Origin: Ophiura sarsii
Taxonomy: Eukaryota; Echinodermata; Ophiuroidea; Amphilepidida; Ophiuridae
NCBI GenBank assembly: GCA_035610835.1
Contig: CM069455.1
Span: forward strand, 36,859,278 to 36,923,277
Reading direction: 5' to 3'
DNA: 64,000 nt
The stretch's first letter is position 1, and each line of letters begins with the position of its first letter. Positions 43,259-53,716 of the stretch are shown here, in pieces. The notes beneath the pieces are model-generated. The model was not told the DNA's origin. It did no database searches and saw nothing but the letters and a program-made list of their open reading frames with translations. Both the position numbers and the translations under genes were made by a program.

Positions 43259-44399
43259 GGTAGATCGCAGGTCTCACGATACAAAGGTTGTGAGTTCGAG
43301 CCCCACTACGGCCAACATGTTTGTATCCTTGGGCAAGGTACTTAGTCTCAATTGCCTCGTGGTTCAGAAGTCACGTAGAAATGGTGGTCTCGTGTATCGG
43401 AAGAGCAAAATCCGAGCACGTTAAAAGGTCACAGACTCCTTCGTAAAGAGTAGGGGACAGCGTTCGAAATAAGAAAAATAAATTGGTCATCCACCGGATA
43501 ACCTAGGTTGGGATTTTGGTCAATAGCCAATATTTTTGGTTATCCGCATTTTTTCAGTAGCAAGCTAAAAAAAAAAAATCACATTTTAAGACCCTTTGCC
43601 CAGTCCAGCTGATCCATTCACACGTAGTTTGTGTAAGGCCTATGTTGTTTAGCGAGAGCGTGAACATTCTAAACTTGGTGGACAACGAGGTGGACAGATG
43701 CTCACGTTGGCCTTCAGTCATCGTGCGGACTGACAATCATTTGTTCTGCCGGTCGTGATGTTGACGGCGTACTGGCCACAATGTGTGCATCCTGTTCACG
43801 CCTGTGTCTCTTGCTCTCTTCATGCGTTTTTGTCAAAACCTGCCAAAAATGACGTTGCTCCCTTGACAAAACTTGAGTTCCGATCTGCGAAACCATGTGT
43901 ATTTGTCGCACACGTGGTACAAAACATTAGGCCCTTGTCTTCATCAAATTGAAGCCATATCACAGCGACACAATTGAGTTCATACAGTGAGAGTAGTTGA
44001 TAGGGGTCATACTCAAAGGTAAATCATAGCATTTAACACGTGGCTTCGTAACAAATTTACTGTTTACAAATTACTACGGAAGTATAATTTGTTGAGTTAA
44101 AATTAGTAGTACTATTTTAAAATCATTTTAGATACTAAATGTTGGTCATCCGCCGGATGATCGGCCAAGAAAAACTGGTCATCCGCCGGTAGATTTGGTC
44201 ATTTCGGATGACCGGATGGCCGCTATTTCGAACGCTGGTAGGGGATCATCCCGGTCTGTGGCTGTACACACATCAGTCCTAGGTCACAGGGCAGGGGTTG
44301 CACAGTTAACACGTCCTGTGTGTTCAAGCCCCCTTCGCGTGTTATTCGACTAGGAATGTTGCGAAGTATTCAAGAAGAAGAAGAAGAAGAAGAAGAAAA
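43240..44399 (+). repeat. tRNA-derived SINE, split by a hAT insertion
   Basis: The head GTGGTCTAGTGGGTAGATCG (A box) and GGTTGTGAGTTCGAGCCCC (B box) lies at 43245-43310, followed by ATCCTTGGGCAAGGTACTTA, a body motif shared with the SINE at 57610. The body runs to 43457, is interrupted by the hAT element 43458-44237, and resumes at 44246 (TCATCCCGGTCTGTGGCTG...). It ends in an AAG repeat at about 44370-44398. Net SINE length is about 370 bp. Non-coding, pol III type. Confidence 0.75.
43458..44237. mobile_element. hAT transposon copy 2 (780 bp), inverse orientation to copy 1
   Basis: Same family and ends (CAGCGTTCGAAATA..CTATTTCGAACGCTG) as 31571-32587, on the opposite strand, with its own perfect 8-bp duplication GTAGGGGA (43450-43457, 44238-44245). 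It lacks about 237 bp that copy 1 has, from GTGATA to ATGGCTTC, which includes the MAKQMTLHNFF start. It shares copy 1's frameshift between the two parts of the zinc-finger domain (minus strand, KTHEESKRHRREQ at about 43860). Confidence 0.88.
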
Positions 44400-44454
44400 C
44401 TTGCAATACTTCAGGTAGCAGGAAATAAGGTCGGCAAACAGCGGTACGTTACTT

Positions 44455-44940
44455 TAGTTAAATAATAATAATAATAAAAGGGTATTTATAATGCGCCTCA
44501 CGTTGTGAACACAACCCCGAGGCGCATAACATACATGTATGAAAAAATATAAGAACATAATAAGGAAGCTATACAAATACAACAACAACAACTTATCATA
44601 CAAATATAAATAAGTAATCATTAAAAACCACAGTACATTAACACAATGAAATATAATGTACAATACATGAGAGTATTATACAAACACAGTCTACAATGCA
44701 CAATTCATAAATTAAAAAGATATGTCTTCAATGACGTTTTGAAGGATTGCACTGATGTAGCACGTCGGACATGTTCGGGAAGAGCATTCCATTCCTTTGG
44801 TGCAGCGATGAAAAAGGCTCTACTGCCATAAGTCCGTTTAGCAGATCTAGCCGCACGTGGTACTTGAAGGAGCCCTTTGGATCTTGATCTTAAGTTAGCG
44901 GGTTTAAGAGTCAGATTGTACCTGAAGGGAAACATAAGAC
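44455..44940 (-). pseudogene. LINE 3' end (CR1-like C-terminus and tail)
   Basis: The minus strand reads LTLKPANLRSRSKGLLQVPR, then SRAFFIAAPKEWNALPEHVR and SFKTSLKTYLFNL*. This is the 'Y-G-x-R-A-F...W-N-x-L-P...F-K-x-x-L-K-T-x-L-F' end of CR1-like LINEs. The 3' UTR ends with GCGCCTCGGGGTTGTGTTCA and GAGGCGCATTATAAATACCC, then a TTATT repeat (44457-44477 on the plus strand). Open to its stop, so a fairly recent but 5'-truncated copy. Confidence 0.85.
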
Positions 44941-45264
44941 CTGGGCAATTGTTTGTAAGTATGATTTTGTTGATGTTAATGAAGACTATTCTAGAAGTAA
45001 CAGGTGACTGTGAACAGTCGGGAACATAGGCTAGTCAATGGGAAAACTGGAGAGTCTCAGGTAAAAGTTTGGGATGCAATAACATGTGTGAATGACTGGG
45101 GCATAGTGTGTGGTGAGATTGATTCAAGTGTAAAACAGCGTGTGGATGTCAAGGTGCATGGTTAAGAGTCACAGTGGGCTAATGTCATGGGTATCAAGAT
45201 GTTGCTGGGCAGGAATCTGGAAATGCGGGGAAATCCGTAGATGCTGAACAGTTAGTCATGCTGG

Positions 45265-45478
45265 TTATATAGTTTTTTTCCTCGTACCATCACTGATTGG
45301 AATGCCCTGTCACCATCTGTGTACAACACCAATACCGTTAATTGCTTTAAAAATAGTATTCATATCATTTAATTCCTTTTTGCCGTGTTGATTCAACCGG
45401 CGCAATTTTTCATCTCAGCCAGATATTGCATGAATGCAACTTTGCTGAGTATTACTGTAGGTGTAGATGTAGATGTAT
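45265..45478 (+). pseudogene. Small LINE 3' fragment
   Basis: SFFPRTITDWNALSPSVYNT followed by FKNSIHII and a stop is the end of a LINE C-terminal region (F-P-R-T-x-x-x-W-N-x-L). The UTR GATTCAACCGGCGCAATTTT ends in a GTAGAT repeat at 45460-45478. It resembles the C-terminus of LINE A in family. Confidence 0.7.
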
Positions 45479-46405
45479 AGGTTATCCATGGGACCAGAAT
45501 CGGTGAAGGGTGTAAGAAAGAAAAGTTGTTGTTAAATGGGATGTGGAAGGAACTAAACCAAGCAGGGATTTTGGGAGATGTTGTGGATTCTGGAAGTGTG
45601 AGTACGAAGTTTCATTGTTCCAAAATAGGTGTGAAGATTGACAACGATGAAGTGTCTTGTAATGTGGTGGCAGAGACTTTCGGAGAAAGCGAAAAGATTG
45701 GACACGATTGTGTGGAATCTCATTGGTGAAATGTCGTGGTAATAAAGTTGAAAGGGACAGTGTCATAAGGAATGAATATGTTTCAAAAAAGGTGGTGGTA
45801 AATGTTGTTTATTGGATAGGTAGTCAGATAGTAAGGGAGAAGAAACCCTTAGAATTTGGTAGGTCACATTTAACTTTGGGTAAAATAAAAGGTTGAAGTC
45901 TGTCATGGTTTCAGAGGTTAGGGTAGTTAAACGAATCAAGCTGAAGTGCAAATTACGGCGTAGAGGGGAGTATTTTAAGATTGCTTTTATTAATCTTTCT
46001 TTTAAAGGCTGCGCGATATTGTTACATATTAAATTTTAAAAAATAAAAAAATACCATAATTATATATGTCATATACATTATACAGTAGCCTTACATAAAG
46101 GCACAACACCTTTATAGAGTAATTTAATTTCCATAATAAGGCTCCTACCAATATCCATTATCGCATTAGATGAGCTATAATTCTTGAAAATAGAGCAGAT
46201 CGTGCAAAATTATATGATAACTGCTCAGAGAACACAATCCTATACCGAGAGCATGCCATCACTCCAATTAATTTAGTATTCAAATACTATAGCAACCAAT
46301 TTGTATTCATTTGATGCACAACTGACGCGGGCATTAGTCAAGTTAACCTCTTCTCTTCATTAATGGTATACGCGCTGAAGCAAACTTTGGTTTGAATCGC
46401 TCGCT
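45479..46405. other. Unassigned region
   Basis: An open frame at 45526-45729 (67 codons, plus) reads MLLNGMWKELNQAGILGDVV and is followed after a stop by SLVKCRGNKVERD; codon-like G-rich composition continues from about 45000 to 45900. It may be a fragment of a retroelement or old gene, but no domain is recognised. 46000-46400 is AT-rich without features. Confidence 0.35.
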
Positions 46406-46487
46406 ATGGACACCATGAATTGGAGTAGCATACTGCTCATATGCTACTGGTACATGTCGATGCTCATTTCACCCGGTGGATGTCAAG
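46406..46487 (+). CDS. Candidate first exon encoding a signal peptide
   Basis: ATG at 46406 begins MDTMNWSSILLICYWYMSML, followed by ISPGGCQ. This is a short polar start, a hydrophobic stretch of about 13 residues and a small-residue c-region, as in secretory signal peptides. After 27 codons plus one base (G) a strong 5' splice site follows, AAG|GTAAGAGG at 46488, giving a phase-1 intron. A phase-1 intron directly after the signal peptide is a common layout in animal secreted and membrane proteins. A second Met at codon 4 could also start. No downstream exon was found before 64000, nor a promoter motif, so the gene identity is unknown and the call rests on this exon alone. Confidence 0.4.
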
Positions 46488-47219
46488 GTAAGAGGTTAAA
46501 GCAACAAGTCTTTGGACAATTTATGTAAACAAACATCCATATGTTGAAAAGTAATGTAATGAATTTCCATTTTTAAAATCATTTGCCACAGTGCCAGTGT
46601 AATGTGTTTTAATAGTAAGTAAGCTAAATAAATCCTAAATTCGTGGTGAAAATATTTTGTTGTCATACTATATCAGTAATGCATCCTAACAAAGTCAGTG
46701 TTAATATATTATTCTCATTTTTACATATTATTTCATCTTCAAAATAACAAATCTACCCTATTTCTTCATGGATTTAGATGACATTGTGAGATGATTGTAA
46801 CAAGTATGTACCGTAAGTGTTTTTTAAGAAAAAGTGTTGTTGTTTGGCTTTTTTGTTGTTGAAAGAATAAAAATTATTTAAACAAATCTAACTATTTCAT
46901 AGGCCTAATGAGAATCAGCCCATGGTCTTTAAAAACTAAAAGATGTTACCTCTTATAAAGTACTAATTTAAAGTAAAGTAAATGTAACAACACATACACA
47001 AAATCAATGGAATTACAACGACTTAGTACTTTATAAAGAAAGGTTACAATCCAAATCCTGTAAGGACATTTTCGAGACCACTATAAATTGCATTACCATG
47101 ATTACAACCAATGTTAAACAATTGAACTGATCACACTGTACACGGGGACTACAGTCGGCAGCCCAACATGTTTGTAACCCCAAACTCTAGGCTCAAACTT
47201 AGATAATAATAAATCATGT
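46488..47219. other. AT-rich sequence after the candidate exon
   Basis: No further exon, repeat boundary or RNA gene is recognised. If 46406-46487 is real, this is intron. Confidence 0.4.
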
Positions 47220-47550
47220 TCTACCTCCTACCTCATAACTTTGCTATAATATACGCCAGTTGTATGAAATATCCACAATTGTAGCTTTAAACCTCAGCTA
47301 CAAATTCATAGTAGATTGGTCTAAGTGATGGCTGTACTTTTCTGGAGATGCAGAAAATTAAACGTCTATTTATTGCGACGGAAACGGATAAAAACAGTCA
47401 AATGTATCATAAGTCATGTAAGTGCTGTGCTGTTCATGTTCTGAATTAAAAATATCTCTTGAACAGCATATAAACAATAACAGTGACTGATTTTGATCGG
47501 CCGAGTGCACCAAAGTGTCATAACTTACTAAAGAGGTAAACTTGTACAGC

Positions 47551-48522
47551 TATGGCACGATTTGGGGGCAAAAATAAAAGCGAGGATTTTTGAAACATAA
47601 TTCCGCTGGTTCCCGTTTCAAGTCATTTGTACTGTTATACTTCAAAGCTATTCGTCGCTGGTTCCCGTTTCAACATGTTCAAGTCATTTGTACTGTTATA
47701 CTACAAAGCTAGCACCGCTGCGCCGAGCACCGCCGCTGTGTGTACCGCTACACAGACCAATGCATGTTCCTCTGTGTGATTTGTTTTTTATTATAAAACT
47801 AGGAATTAGGTTTTGAAAAACCTCACTTCCGATCATTTTTGGATTTCTTTTGTATTCTATTAAAAAATTAGATTTTCAAGTCTGATTTCTTTTGTTTTAT
47901 ATTATAAAACTAGAAATTAAGTTCTGAAAAACCTCACTTGCGATTTTTTTTGGATTTCTTTCGTATTCTATTAAAAAAATAGGGTTTGAAGTCGGATTTC
48001 CTTTGCTTTCTATTATAAAACTAGGAATAAGTTTTTGAAAAACCTCACTTTCGATTTTTGTTTTGGGATTACTTTTGTATTCAATTAAAAAAATATGTTT
48101 TGAAATTGGATTCCTTTTGTATTCTATTATAAAACTAGGAATTAGGGTTTGAAAAACCTCACTTCCGGGTTTTTTTAGATTTCTTTTGAATTCTATTAAA
48201 AAATAGGTTTTGAAGTCGGATTTCTTTTGTTTTCTATTATAAAACTAGGAATTAGGTTTTGAAAAACCTCACTTGTGAAATATGTTGAATTCTCTCTTTT
48301 GTTGTCTATGTCACTGTGTGTGTCTGTTGTCTGTTCATCTCAACCCCGGAGCCAGTAAGCGACAGAGGCGATAATCGGTGTCCACATATTGATTATTCAA
48401 CATGTATCCTTTAATAAAAATACCTATTTTGATATTCAGCGAACAAAAGTCTCGTGAGAAGTGAGGAATTAGGTTAGTTTTGAAAAAGGGGTCCATTTTT
48501 GTTGCCCCTAAATCGTGCCGTA
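47551..48522. mobile_element. DNA element with TATGGCACGATTTGGGGGC ends
   Basis: TATGGCACGATTTGGGGGCA (47551) is matched in inverse by GCCCCTAAATCGTGCCGTA (ending 48522), 17 of 19 bases. The flanking octamers TGTACAGC and TCTACAGC differ at one base, consistent with an 8-bp target duplication. The interior carries a 111-bp tandem repeat. No transposase. Confidence 0.6.
47770..48275. repeat. Tandem repeat, about 111-bp unit, 4.5 copies
   Basis: The anchor TTATAAAACTAG recurs at 47791, 47902, 48013, 48127 and 48237 (spacing 111, 111, 114, 110). Each unit has two related halves of about 55 bp: TTCTATTATAAAACTAGGAA with GGTTTTGAAAAACCTCACTT, and TTCTATTAAAAAATAGG with TTTTGAAGTCGGA. GGTTTTGAAAAACC is a short palindrome in each unit. 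Confidence 0.9.
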
Positions 48523-48936
48523 TCTACAGCTACCTCGCTGAGACTTATGCCCAACTGCAGCGTAAATTACTAGTAATGTAATTTTGAGAGCAGCACTGGA
48601 GATTAAGATCACAATAGAGGTTAATATTCATATAAATTAACATGTATTTGTCGTATGTGCCAAATGGTTACCATTATATCAGAGAGACACATAATAACGT
48701 TATTGCTTTTCCGTAGAAATAAAAATATGTCGTCAGTTAACTACGTCACTCCCGCGGTCAAATGTTAACACGGTTAATTTCAATTATGAGCCACGCCGAA
48801 CTGGTCTGGGAGACAGATAAAATGACAACATTTTGATTTCGAAGATGTCAAAGGTTTTAACAATTCTCTGAAAAAATAAGGCGCATCATGTTATTACCAA
48901 AAAATTATATTCAAGAGACACATACAAATATTGCTT

Positions 48937-49256
48937 GACTTACTTACTTACTTACTTATGGCGGGTGATATTCCCGAACCACGATGCTTCTCCAAATCTT
49001 CCTTTCCAACATAGCTGTCTTGATTTCTTCTACCTGCAATCCTGTGTCACGCTTCAGTATGTCAATGTAGGTTAGGGCTGGTCTACCACGCTTTCTCACT
49101 CCATGTTTAGGTATCCAACGTACGAGTTTGGAGACCAGCTCATTGGACCCTCTGAAGCAGTGTCCTGTAAATCTAGATCTACGCTCCCTGATCTTATCCG
49201 AGACTTTGGGCATATCCGCGTACAGGTCTTTATTTAAATATTGCACTTGGTACAAT
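48937..49256 (-). pseudogene. LINE 3' fragment with TAAG tail (RTE-like C-terminus)
   Basis: The minus strand carries an open frame of about 99 codons: PKVSDKIRERRSRFTGHCFR, LVSKLVRWIPKHGVRKRGRP, LTYIDILKRDTGLQVEEIKT and MLERKIWRSIVV. This R-R-x-R-F-x-G-H-x-x-R ... R-G-R-P-x-x-T-Y-x-D-x-L ... W pattern is the end of many marine-invertebrate LINE polyproteins (RTE/Jockey-like). It ends in a TAAG microsatellite (CTTACTTACTTAC on the plus strand, 48937-48957), a typical LINE tail. Clade from memory. Confidence 0.8.
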
Positions 49257-49849
49257 TTTCATGATAAAAAAGGTTCTTTGTGATTTTAAAAATAGTTCAA
49301 TGGTTTAATAATAACATCATGCGACTCCTACCGCCCAACCTCTGTGACGTGCTACTGTGATCCTGCAGTTTATAATCGGAAAACACTGGTTCGATTCTCG
49401 TGAATCCCTTTATATTTTATTTTATTCCCAAAACATGGTGGTGACTTTAATGAAATCATTCATGTCTAAATGACATACTTTAGATTTTAATTTTTATTAA
49501 TCAATTGATTTATATTTGTACGTTATTATCATTTTGTATCTTTTATTTACTTTTAATGTATTTATGAATTATTTTTATAATATTTAATTATTCATTCATT
49601 CATTTATATAAAATAAATAGGCATGTTTATTAATTAATTAGTTATTTACTTATTTATTGATTGATTGGTTGAAATTACATCCAAGATTTTGTATGGATGA
49701 TTGTGGATAGATTTAAACTATTTTATAATAAATTGATCTTAAATGTATCATTGAGTACATTATACACACATTGATAATAAATTGCATGATAAAAATCTCC
49801 CATTGATCATCAAGTAATCGTTCATCGGGCGAAACAGAAATTATCATTT
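49257..49849. other. AT-rich unassigned sequence
   Basis: A GGTTCGATTCTCG string at 49390 looks like a B box but no A box or fold supports a tRNA. The rest is T/A-rich with TTAATTAATTAG-type low complexity. Confidence 0.4.
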
Positions 49850-50199
49850 AGTTAAAGCAGGCGCGTACGCAGGATTTTGTAAAGGGGGGTGTTTTAGAAA
49901 TATTGATAGAATTATTTCACTATCCATGCCTGCGCGAAGCCCTCGACGCCAGAAGTTTTTTGAAATTAACGGTTGAAAAGAACGCATTTCCTTGCATATT
50001 TGTGAACACTTATTGCAGGTTTATTCTTAGTTCAACGTTGCAATTTCTCACCAGTAACTCATGTGTTAACACCAAATCTTAATACTTTAGACTGAGTTCA
50101 ACCCTAAAACATAATGATATAGGCCTACAGTAACTTAATCTGCAGACATTGGTTTTACCGGCGATCTCATTGGTTCAGATTTTGAGAGTGAATAAATGC

Positions 50200-51012
50200 G
50201 CGCGTAGCGCGCAAATTTTTTCGAGTTTACACCTATTTTTTGCCCGATTTAGCTACATTTTGACTCTAAACAAGCTTGTACCAAAGAATATTGCATTTTG
50301 GGAAGACATATGCGCGCGAACAAATTTCATCTGTGTACTTTGACCATGATTCCTTTGGTCAAATGAACCGACAGTGCCAATCTCAACCGACACGACGTCA
50401 ATATTGGTGGGGGCGGTCGCCCCCTTCGCCCCTCCTCTGGCTACGCCACTGTGACACGGGTTATTCTCATTCTCCCTTTCAAGTTTAACAGACTGACAGA
50501 AAAAAGCATTGATGCCTAATCATGCTAATAATCTCTTCAATTTAGTTTCTTTTAGTTTATCTACTTTTCTCTTTTCATTTTTATCCTGTCTTTTCCCTTC
50601 AAATTCTCTTATTTTTCTTTTCACCCCGGCTTGGAGGGGGTGCAGGTTTTTTTTTTTTTTTTTTTTGGTGTTTAATACACATGATTAAACCTTTGAACCC
50701 TAGCTGTCCCCGCCTGTTTGTAACCCTCAAGAAAAGGGAACAGAACATTTTCGACTTTACATTTATTTGTGCTATGATTGAGGTACATTTCTGCTTTTAA
50801 ACAAGCTCCTACTCCCAAACTATTCCATTTTTTGAGACATATCCGCACGTAGCGCGCGAATTCTTTTCGTTTGTGTACTTTAAACCATCATAATTCCATG
50901 ATTCCTCTTGTCAAATTAACGGATAATGCCAATCTCAACCGACATACAGTCAATATTGGAGGGGCAACCCCCCCCCCCCCCCCCCGTGACCCCCCTCTGG
51001 TTACGCCACTGC
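50200..51012. repeat. Internal direct duplication within the hAT-type element
   Basis: TTTAAACAAGCT/CTAAACAAGCT, GCGCGCGAA, TGTGTACTTT, CCATGATTCCT, GTCAAAT, CAATCTCAACCGACA, GTCAATATTGG and CTCTGG.TACGCCACTG occur in order at 50270-50452 and again at 50795-51012. In the second copy the short C stretch has become C18 (50968-50985). Confidence 0.75.
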
Positions 51013-51045
51013 CTCTCCCCTGTCTCCGTTGTCCGGGCCCGCTCT

Positions 51046-51150
51046 TTCTTTCTCTTTTTCCTTCTCCTTTCCCATCTCTTTTCCTCTCCTTTCCCTCCTC
51101 TTTTTCCTCTCCTTTCCCTTCCCTCTCCTTTCCCCTCTTTATTTTTTTAG
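51046..51150. repeat. Polypyrimidine tract of about 105 bases
   Basis: The plus strand is almost entirely C and T: CTTTCTTTCTCTTTTTCCTT onwards to CCTCTTTATTTTTTT. CTCTTTTCCTCTCCTTTCCC-like units repeat imperfectly. Long homopyrimidine/homopurine runs of this kind can form triplex DNA. Confidence 0.9.
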
Positions 51151-51349
51151 GACAGACCCAAGGGGGGTGTTTCACACCCAAAACACCCCCCTGCGTACGC
51201 GCCTGAGTTAAAGCCTAAACTGGTATGCTTCAATTTACTCTTGGGTCCGGTCAGGTTTAAGATTTAGCGTAAATTGTTCGTGGTTTACTAATCTAGTAGC
51301 GAGGTAGCGTTATTCTTCACCTACTCGTCATTGGTGCACTGGGCCGATT

Positions 51350-53490
51350 GTTAAAACCATCCTAGATAGAATCAAGAACAGCATCAGGAATTGTACTGGC
51401 GCCAACCAATGGATAAACTCAATTTCAGTTATCAAATGGTTCAACAGACATTCGCCAAGAAGTGTAAAATAATCTCCAGAAGGGAATCCGAAATCATTTG
51501 TGCAAGGTGTACATTAGTCTTATTCGACGAAAGCACACCATGGATGAAAAGAGCAAACATGGAACATTCGACGATCACCATGGGCAACTATGACGGCGCA
51601 GAGATATGCGATCTGGTCGGCCCACACCCTTAACTTCCTCTCCAAGAAGATCGATAAGAAGAACATTGGACTCTATAGAGATGACGTCCTAACAGTATTG
51701 TAAAACACACCTGGCACCACATCCGATTGATTTAGGACATCATCAAGTTTGTCAACGACCTAGGGCTCAGGATCACCATCGAATGCAATCTCAAAGTTAC
51801 CAACTTCCTCGCTGAACATAAACATTGGCAAGCATCATTCGTATCGCAAACCCAACAATCGGCCTCTGTATATGAAGAGTTTGTTTCCAAAAGGCGCTAA
51901 CTCACTAAAAGTGAAATAGGAGAAAAGCAACGGTTTTTTTAAATGAGGATGTTGAACTCCTTCGATTATGCTTATTTTCTGCCATATGAAAGATACCATA
52001 CGTGGAAGCTTAAAAATTGGTTTGATTTCATTTTTTGATTTTCACTGTATTTCCTATGTCTTTCTTTATTTTCGGAAATCAGTGAGTTAGCCTTTTGGAA
52101 CAAAAATGTTTCGACCAATTTTCAAAAACGACTTTACCAAGCAATCTTTATTTCCAAATAATGTGCACCTGAAAGACAATATAAAATCACATTGAAAACA
52201 GAAAACCGCATTCAAATACCTTTTCAAGTTTTTTAATTATACATTTTTGATATTTTGTGAGAAAACTGAAAATGTGGACAATTTGGCACATATTTTTAAT
52301 TGTTCGTGTGCAATTTTCAAAACAATAATCCCATACATTTTTCGTTTTCTTCATTGCATTTCATTAAGGACATTCCTATCAATGTTTTATCATTATAAAA
52401 GAACCATATTTCCACCATTTTGGCTTAAAAAATAGTGAATTATATTCAAATTTCCAGAAATTTCCAGAAAATTACCGGGAATTTCCGGAAATTACCGAGG
52501 GCCATAATTTTTGGACCCGAACATGCTACAGATGTAGAACAAAGTTTAAAAGATGTATTTTGTAACTCTCTTTCATGTTCTGCACCTCACTTTTTTTTCT
52601 TTTAAAATGTGAGTTAGCGCCTTTTGGAACTAAGCTCTTCATATCAACAAGTTCTCGAATCAACCACCTTACATTATCAACAACCTATTAACATCTATAA
52701 GCTGACGAATATCCGACATTTCATATGACAGAGAAGCATCCGATTGACGCCGCGCCAGCATACGACGCTTTAAGATCTCGCGGAAACACCCAGCACTTAG
52801 TGAACACGAAAAAGCAACCTAAGAAGACGCGACATCGGTAGCACAATATCATCTGGTTCAACCCGCCATACATCGGCAGTTCCTTCTTGAAACTCATCGA
52901 CAAGCATTTCCCAAAGGATTCCAAGCTCCATACGACATTAAACAGAAACACCGTCAACGTTTAGCCACAGCTGCATGCCCAATATAGCCAGGTGTCATCA
53001 AGCATGTCAAGTCACACAACAAGAAAGTCTCACCGAACCCCAACGAAACCGTGCACGAAGCAACGCCGAGAACACGCAACTCCCCAACAGCAAGAAGGAA
53101 GACCGTCCGCTCCAAGGACATTGCTTAGCTTCAAGCATCATCTATAGTGCCAAAATCACATCCACCAACAACAATGTCACCAAGGAATACATCGGACTCA
53201 CGGAACTTCCCTCCAAGCTAAGGTACTTCAACTACATGCAGTCCTTATGAAATGAGAAAGAAAAAGACACAGCACTGAGTTCTCAAGACACACGTGGCAG
53301 CTAAAGAAGAAGAACCAACCAACCAGAGCGCGTGCCTACATCAACGGATCCAAGCGGTGCGACCTTTCACTAACGGAGAGGCTGTTTATAATCAACGGCG
53401 ACAAAAGCAGACTCCTCAACAAAAGATCTAAGCTTGCTTCCAAGTGGCGTCATGAAAACAAGTTCTACTTTTACGATTTTTTTCAGAGGC
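51350..53490 (+). pseudogene. Penelope-like element (RT + GIY-YIG), decayed and split by a MITE
   Basis: In shifting plus-strand frames: STPWMKRANMEHSTITMGNY, DGAEICDLVG, KNIGLYRDDVLTVL (YRDD at 51674-51685, the RT catalytic box of this family), IKFVNDLGLRITIECNLKVT NFL (with a space added), then after the MITE at 51873-52641 NPPYIGSSFLKLIDKHFPKD, LHTTLNRNTVNV, then QGHCLASSIIYSAKIT, KEYIGLTELPSKLRYFN and RAYINGSKRCDLSLTERLFI with NKRSKLASKWRHENKFYF. The last blocks are a GIY-YIG-type endonuclease (Y-I-G ... R ... E). RT plus C-terminal GIY-YIG is the Penelope-like plan. Multiple stops and frameshifts make it inactive. The RT beginning is absent. Confidence 0.75.
51873..52641. mobile_element. 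769-bp MITE inserted in the Penelope-like element
   Basis: Ends TGAAGAGTTTGTTTCCAAAA GGCGC (spaced here) and their inverse GCGCCTTTTGGAAC..CTCTTCA are flanked by TA (51871-51872 and 52642-52643). The inverted arms extend to GTGAGTTAGCG/CGCTAACTCAC, about 35 bp. AAATTTCCAGAAATTTCCAG and related AATTTCCGGAAATT units repeat near 52447. Open frames inside are short and featureless. Confidence 0.75.
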
Positions 53491-53685
53491 ATAACCTAAT
53501 TACAATCACGTTCGCAATAACTGGCATATACAACCAAGCCCACAATAACCAACGACTTCCCCGGTATACACAGAATAGCAACTAGTTGTCTGATGATCGC
53601 CCAAGCGTGAAACTCGGAGTAGCATCTACCGTTCCAAATGGTTTAACTTATAGTTCGCTCTGCAAGAAGACTGCTTCTTTACCAG

Positions 53686-53716
<31 letters not shown>

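Larger units (their letters stand above)
47220..48740. repeat. Dispersed repeat, interrupted by a 1-kb element
   Basis: The left part (47220-47500) matches 34675-35010. The right part (48540-48740, AACTGCAGCGTAAATTACTA, ATATAAATTAACAT, GTGCCAAATGGTTACCAT.ATATCAGAGA) matches 54180-54400 in inverse orientation. The two are separated by the element 47551-48522, whereas in the 54-kb copy CGGCCGAGTGCAC..GTACTTAGACCC..AACTGCAGCG is nearly continuous. Confidence 0.6.
49858..51205. mobile_element. Non-autonomous hAT-type element (1348 bp)
   Basis: Ends CAGGCGCGTACGCAGG and CCTGCGTACGCGCCTG (with a few extra C in the right arm) are inverted and flanked by a perfect 8-bp duplication AGTTAAAG (49850-49857, 51206-51213). 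CAG ends and 8-bp duplication fit hAT. GGGGGGTGTTT/AAACACCCCCC lies just inside both ends. It holds an internal direct duplication (50200-50455 and 50750-51012) but no transposase. Confidence 0.85.

Noticed and set aside
45526..45729. 67-codon open frame, MLLNGMWKELNQ...
   Set aside because: Possible fragment of a gene or retroelement, but I cannot identify a family and it lacks supporting exons.
49385..49405. tRNA-like B box GGTTCGATTCTCG
   Set aside because: No A box at the right distance and no cloverleaf could be drawn.
50888..51206. Proline/serine/lysine-rich open frames
   Set aside because: Translations of the C run and the polypyrimidine tract; low-complexity artefacts.
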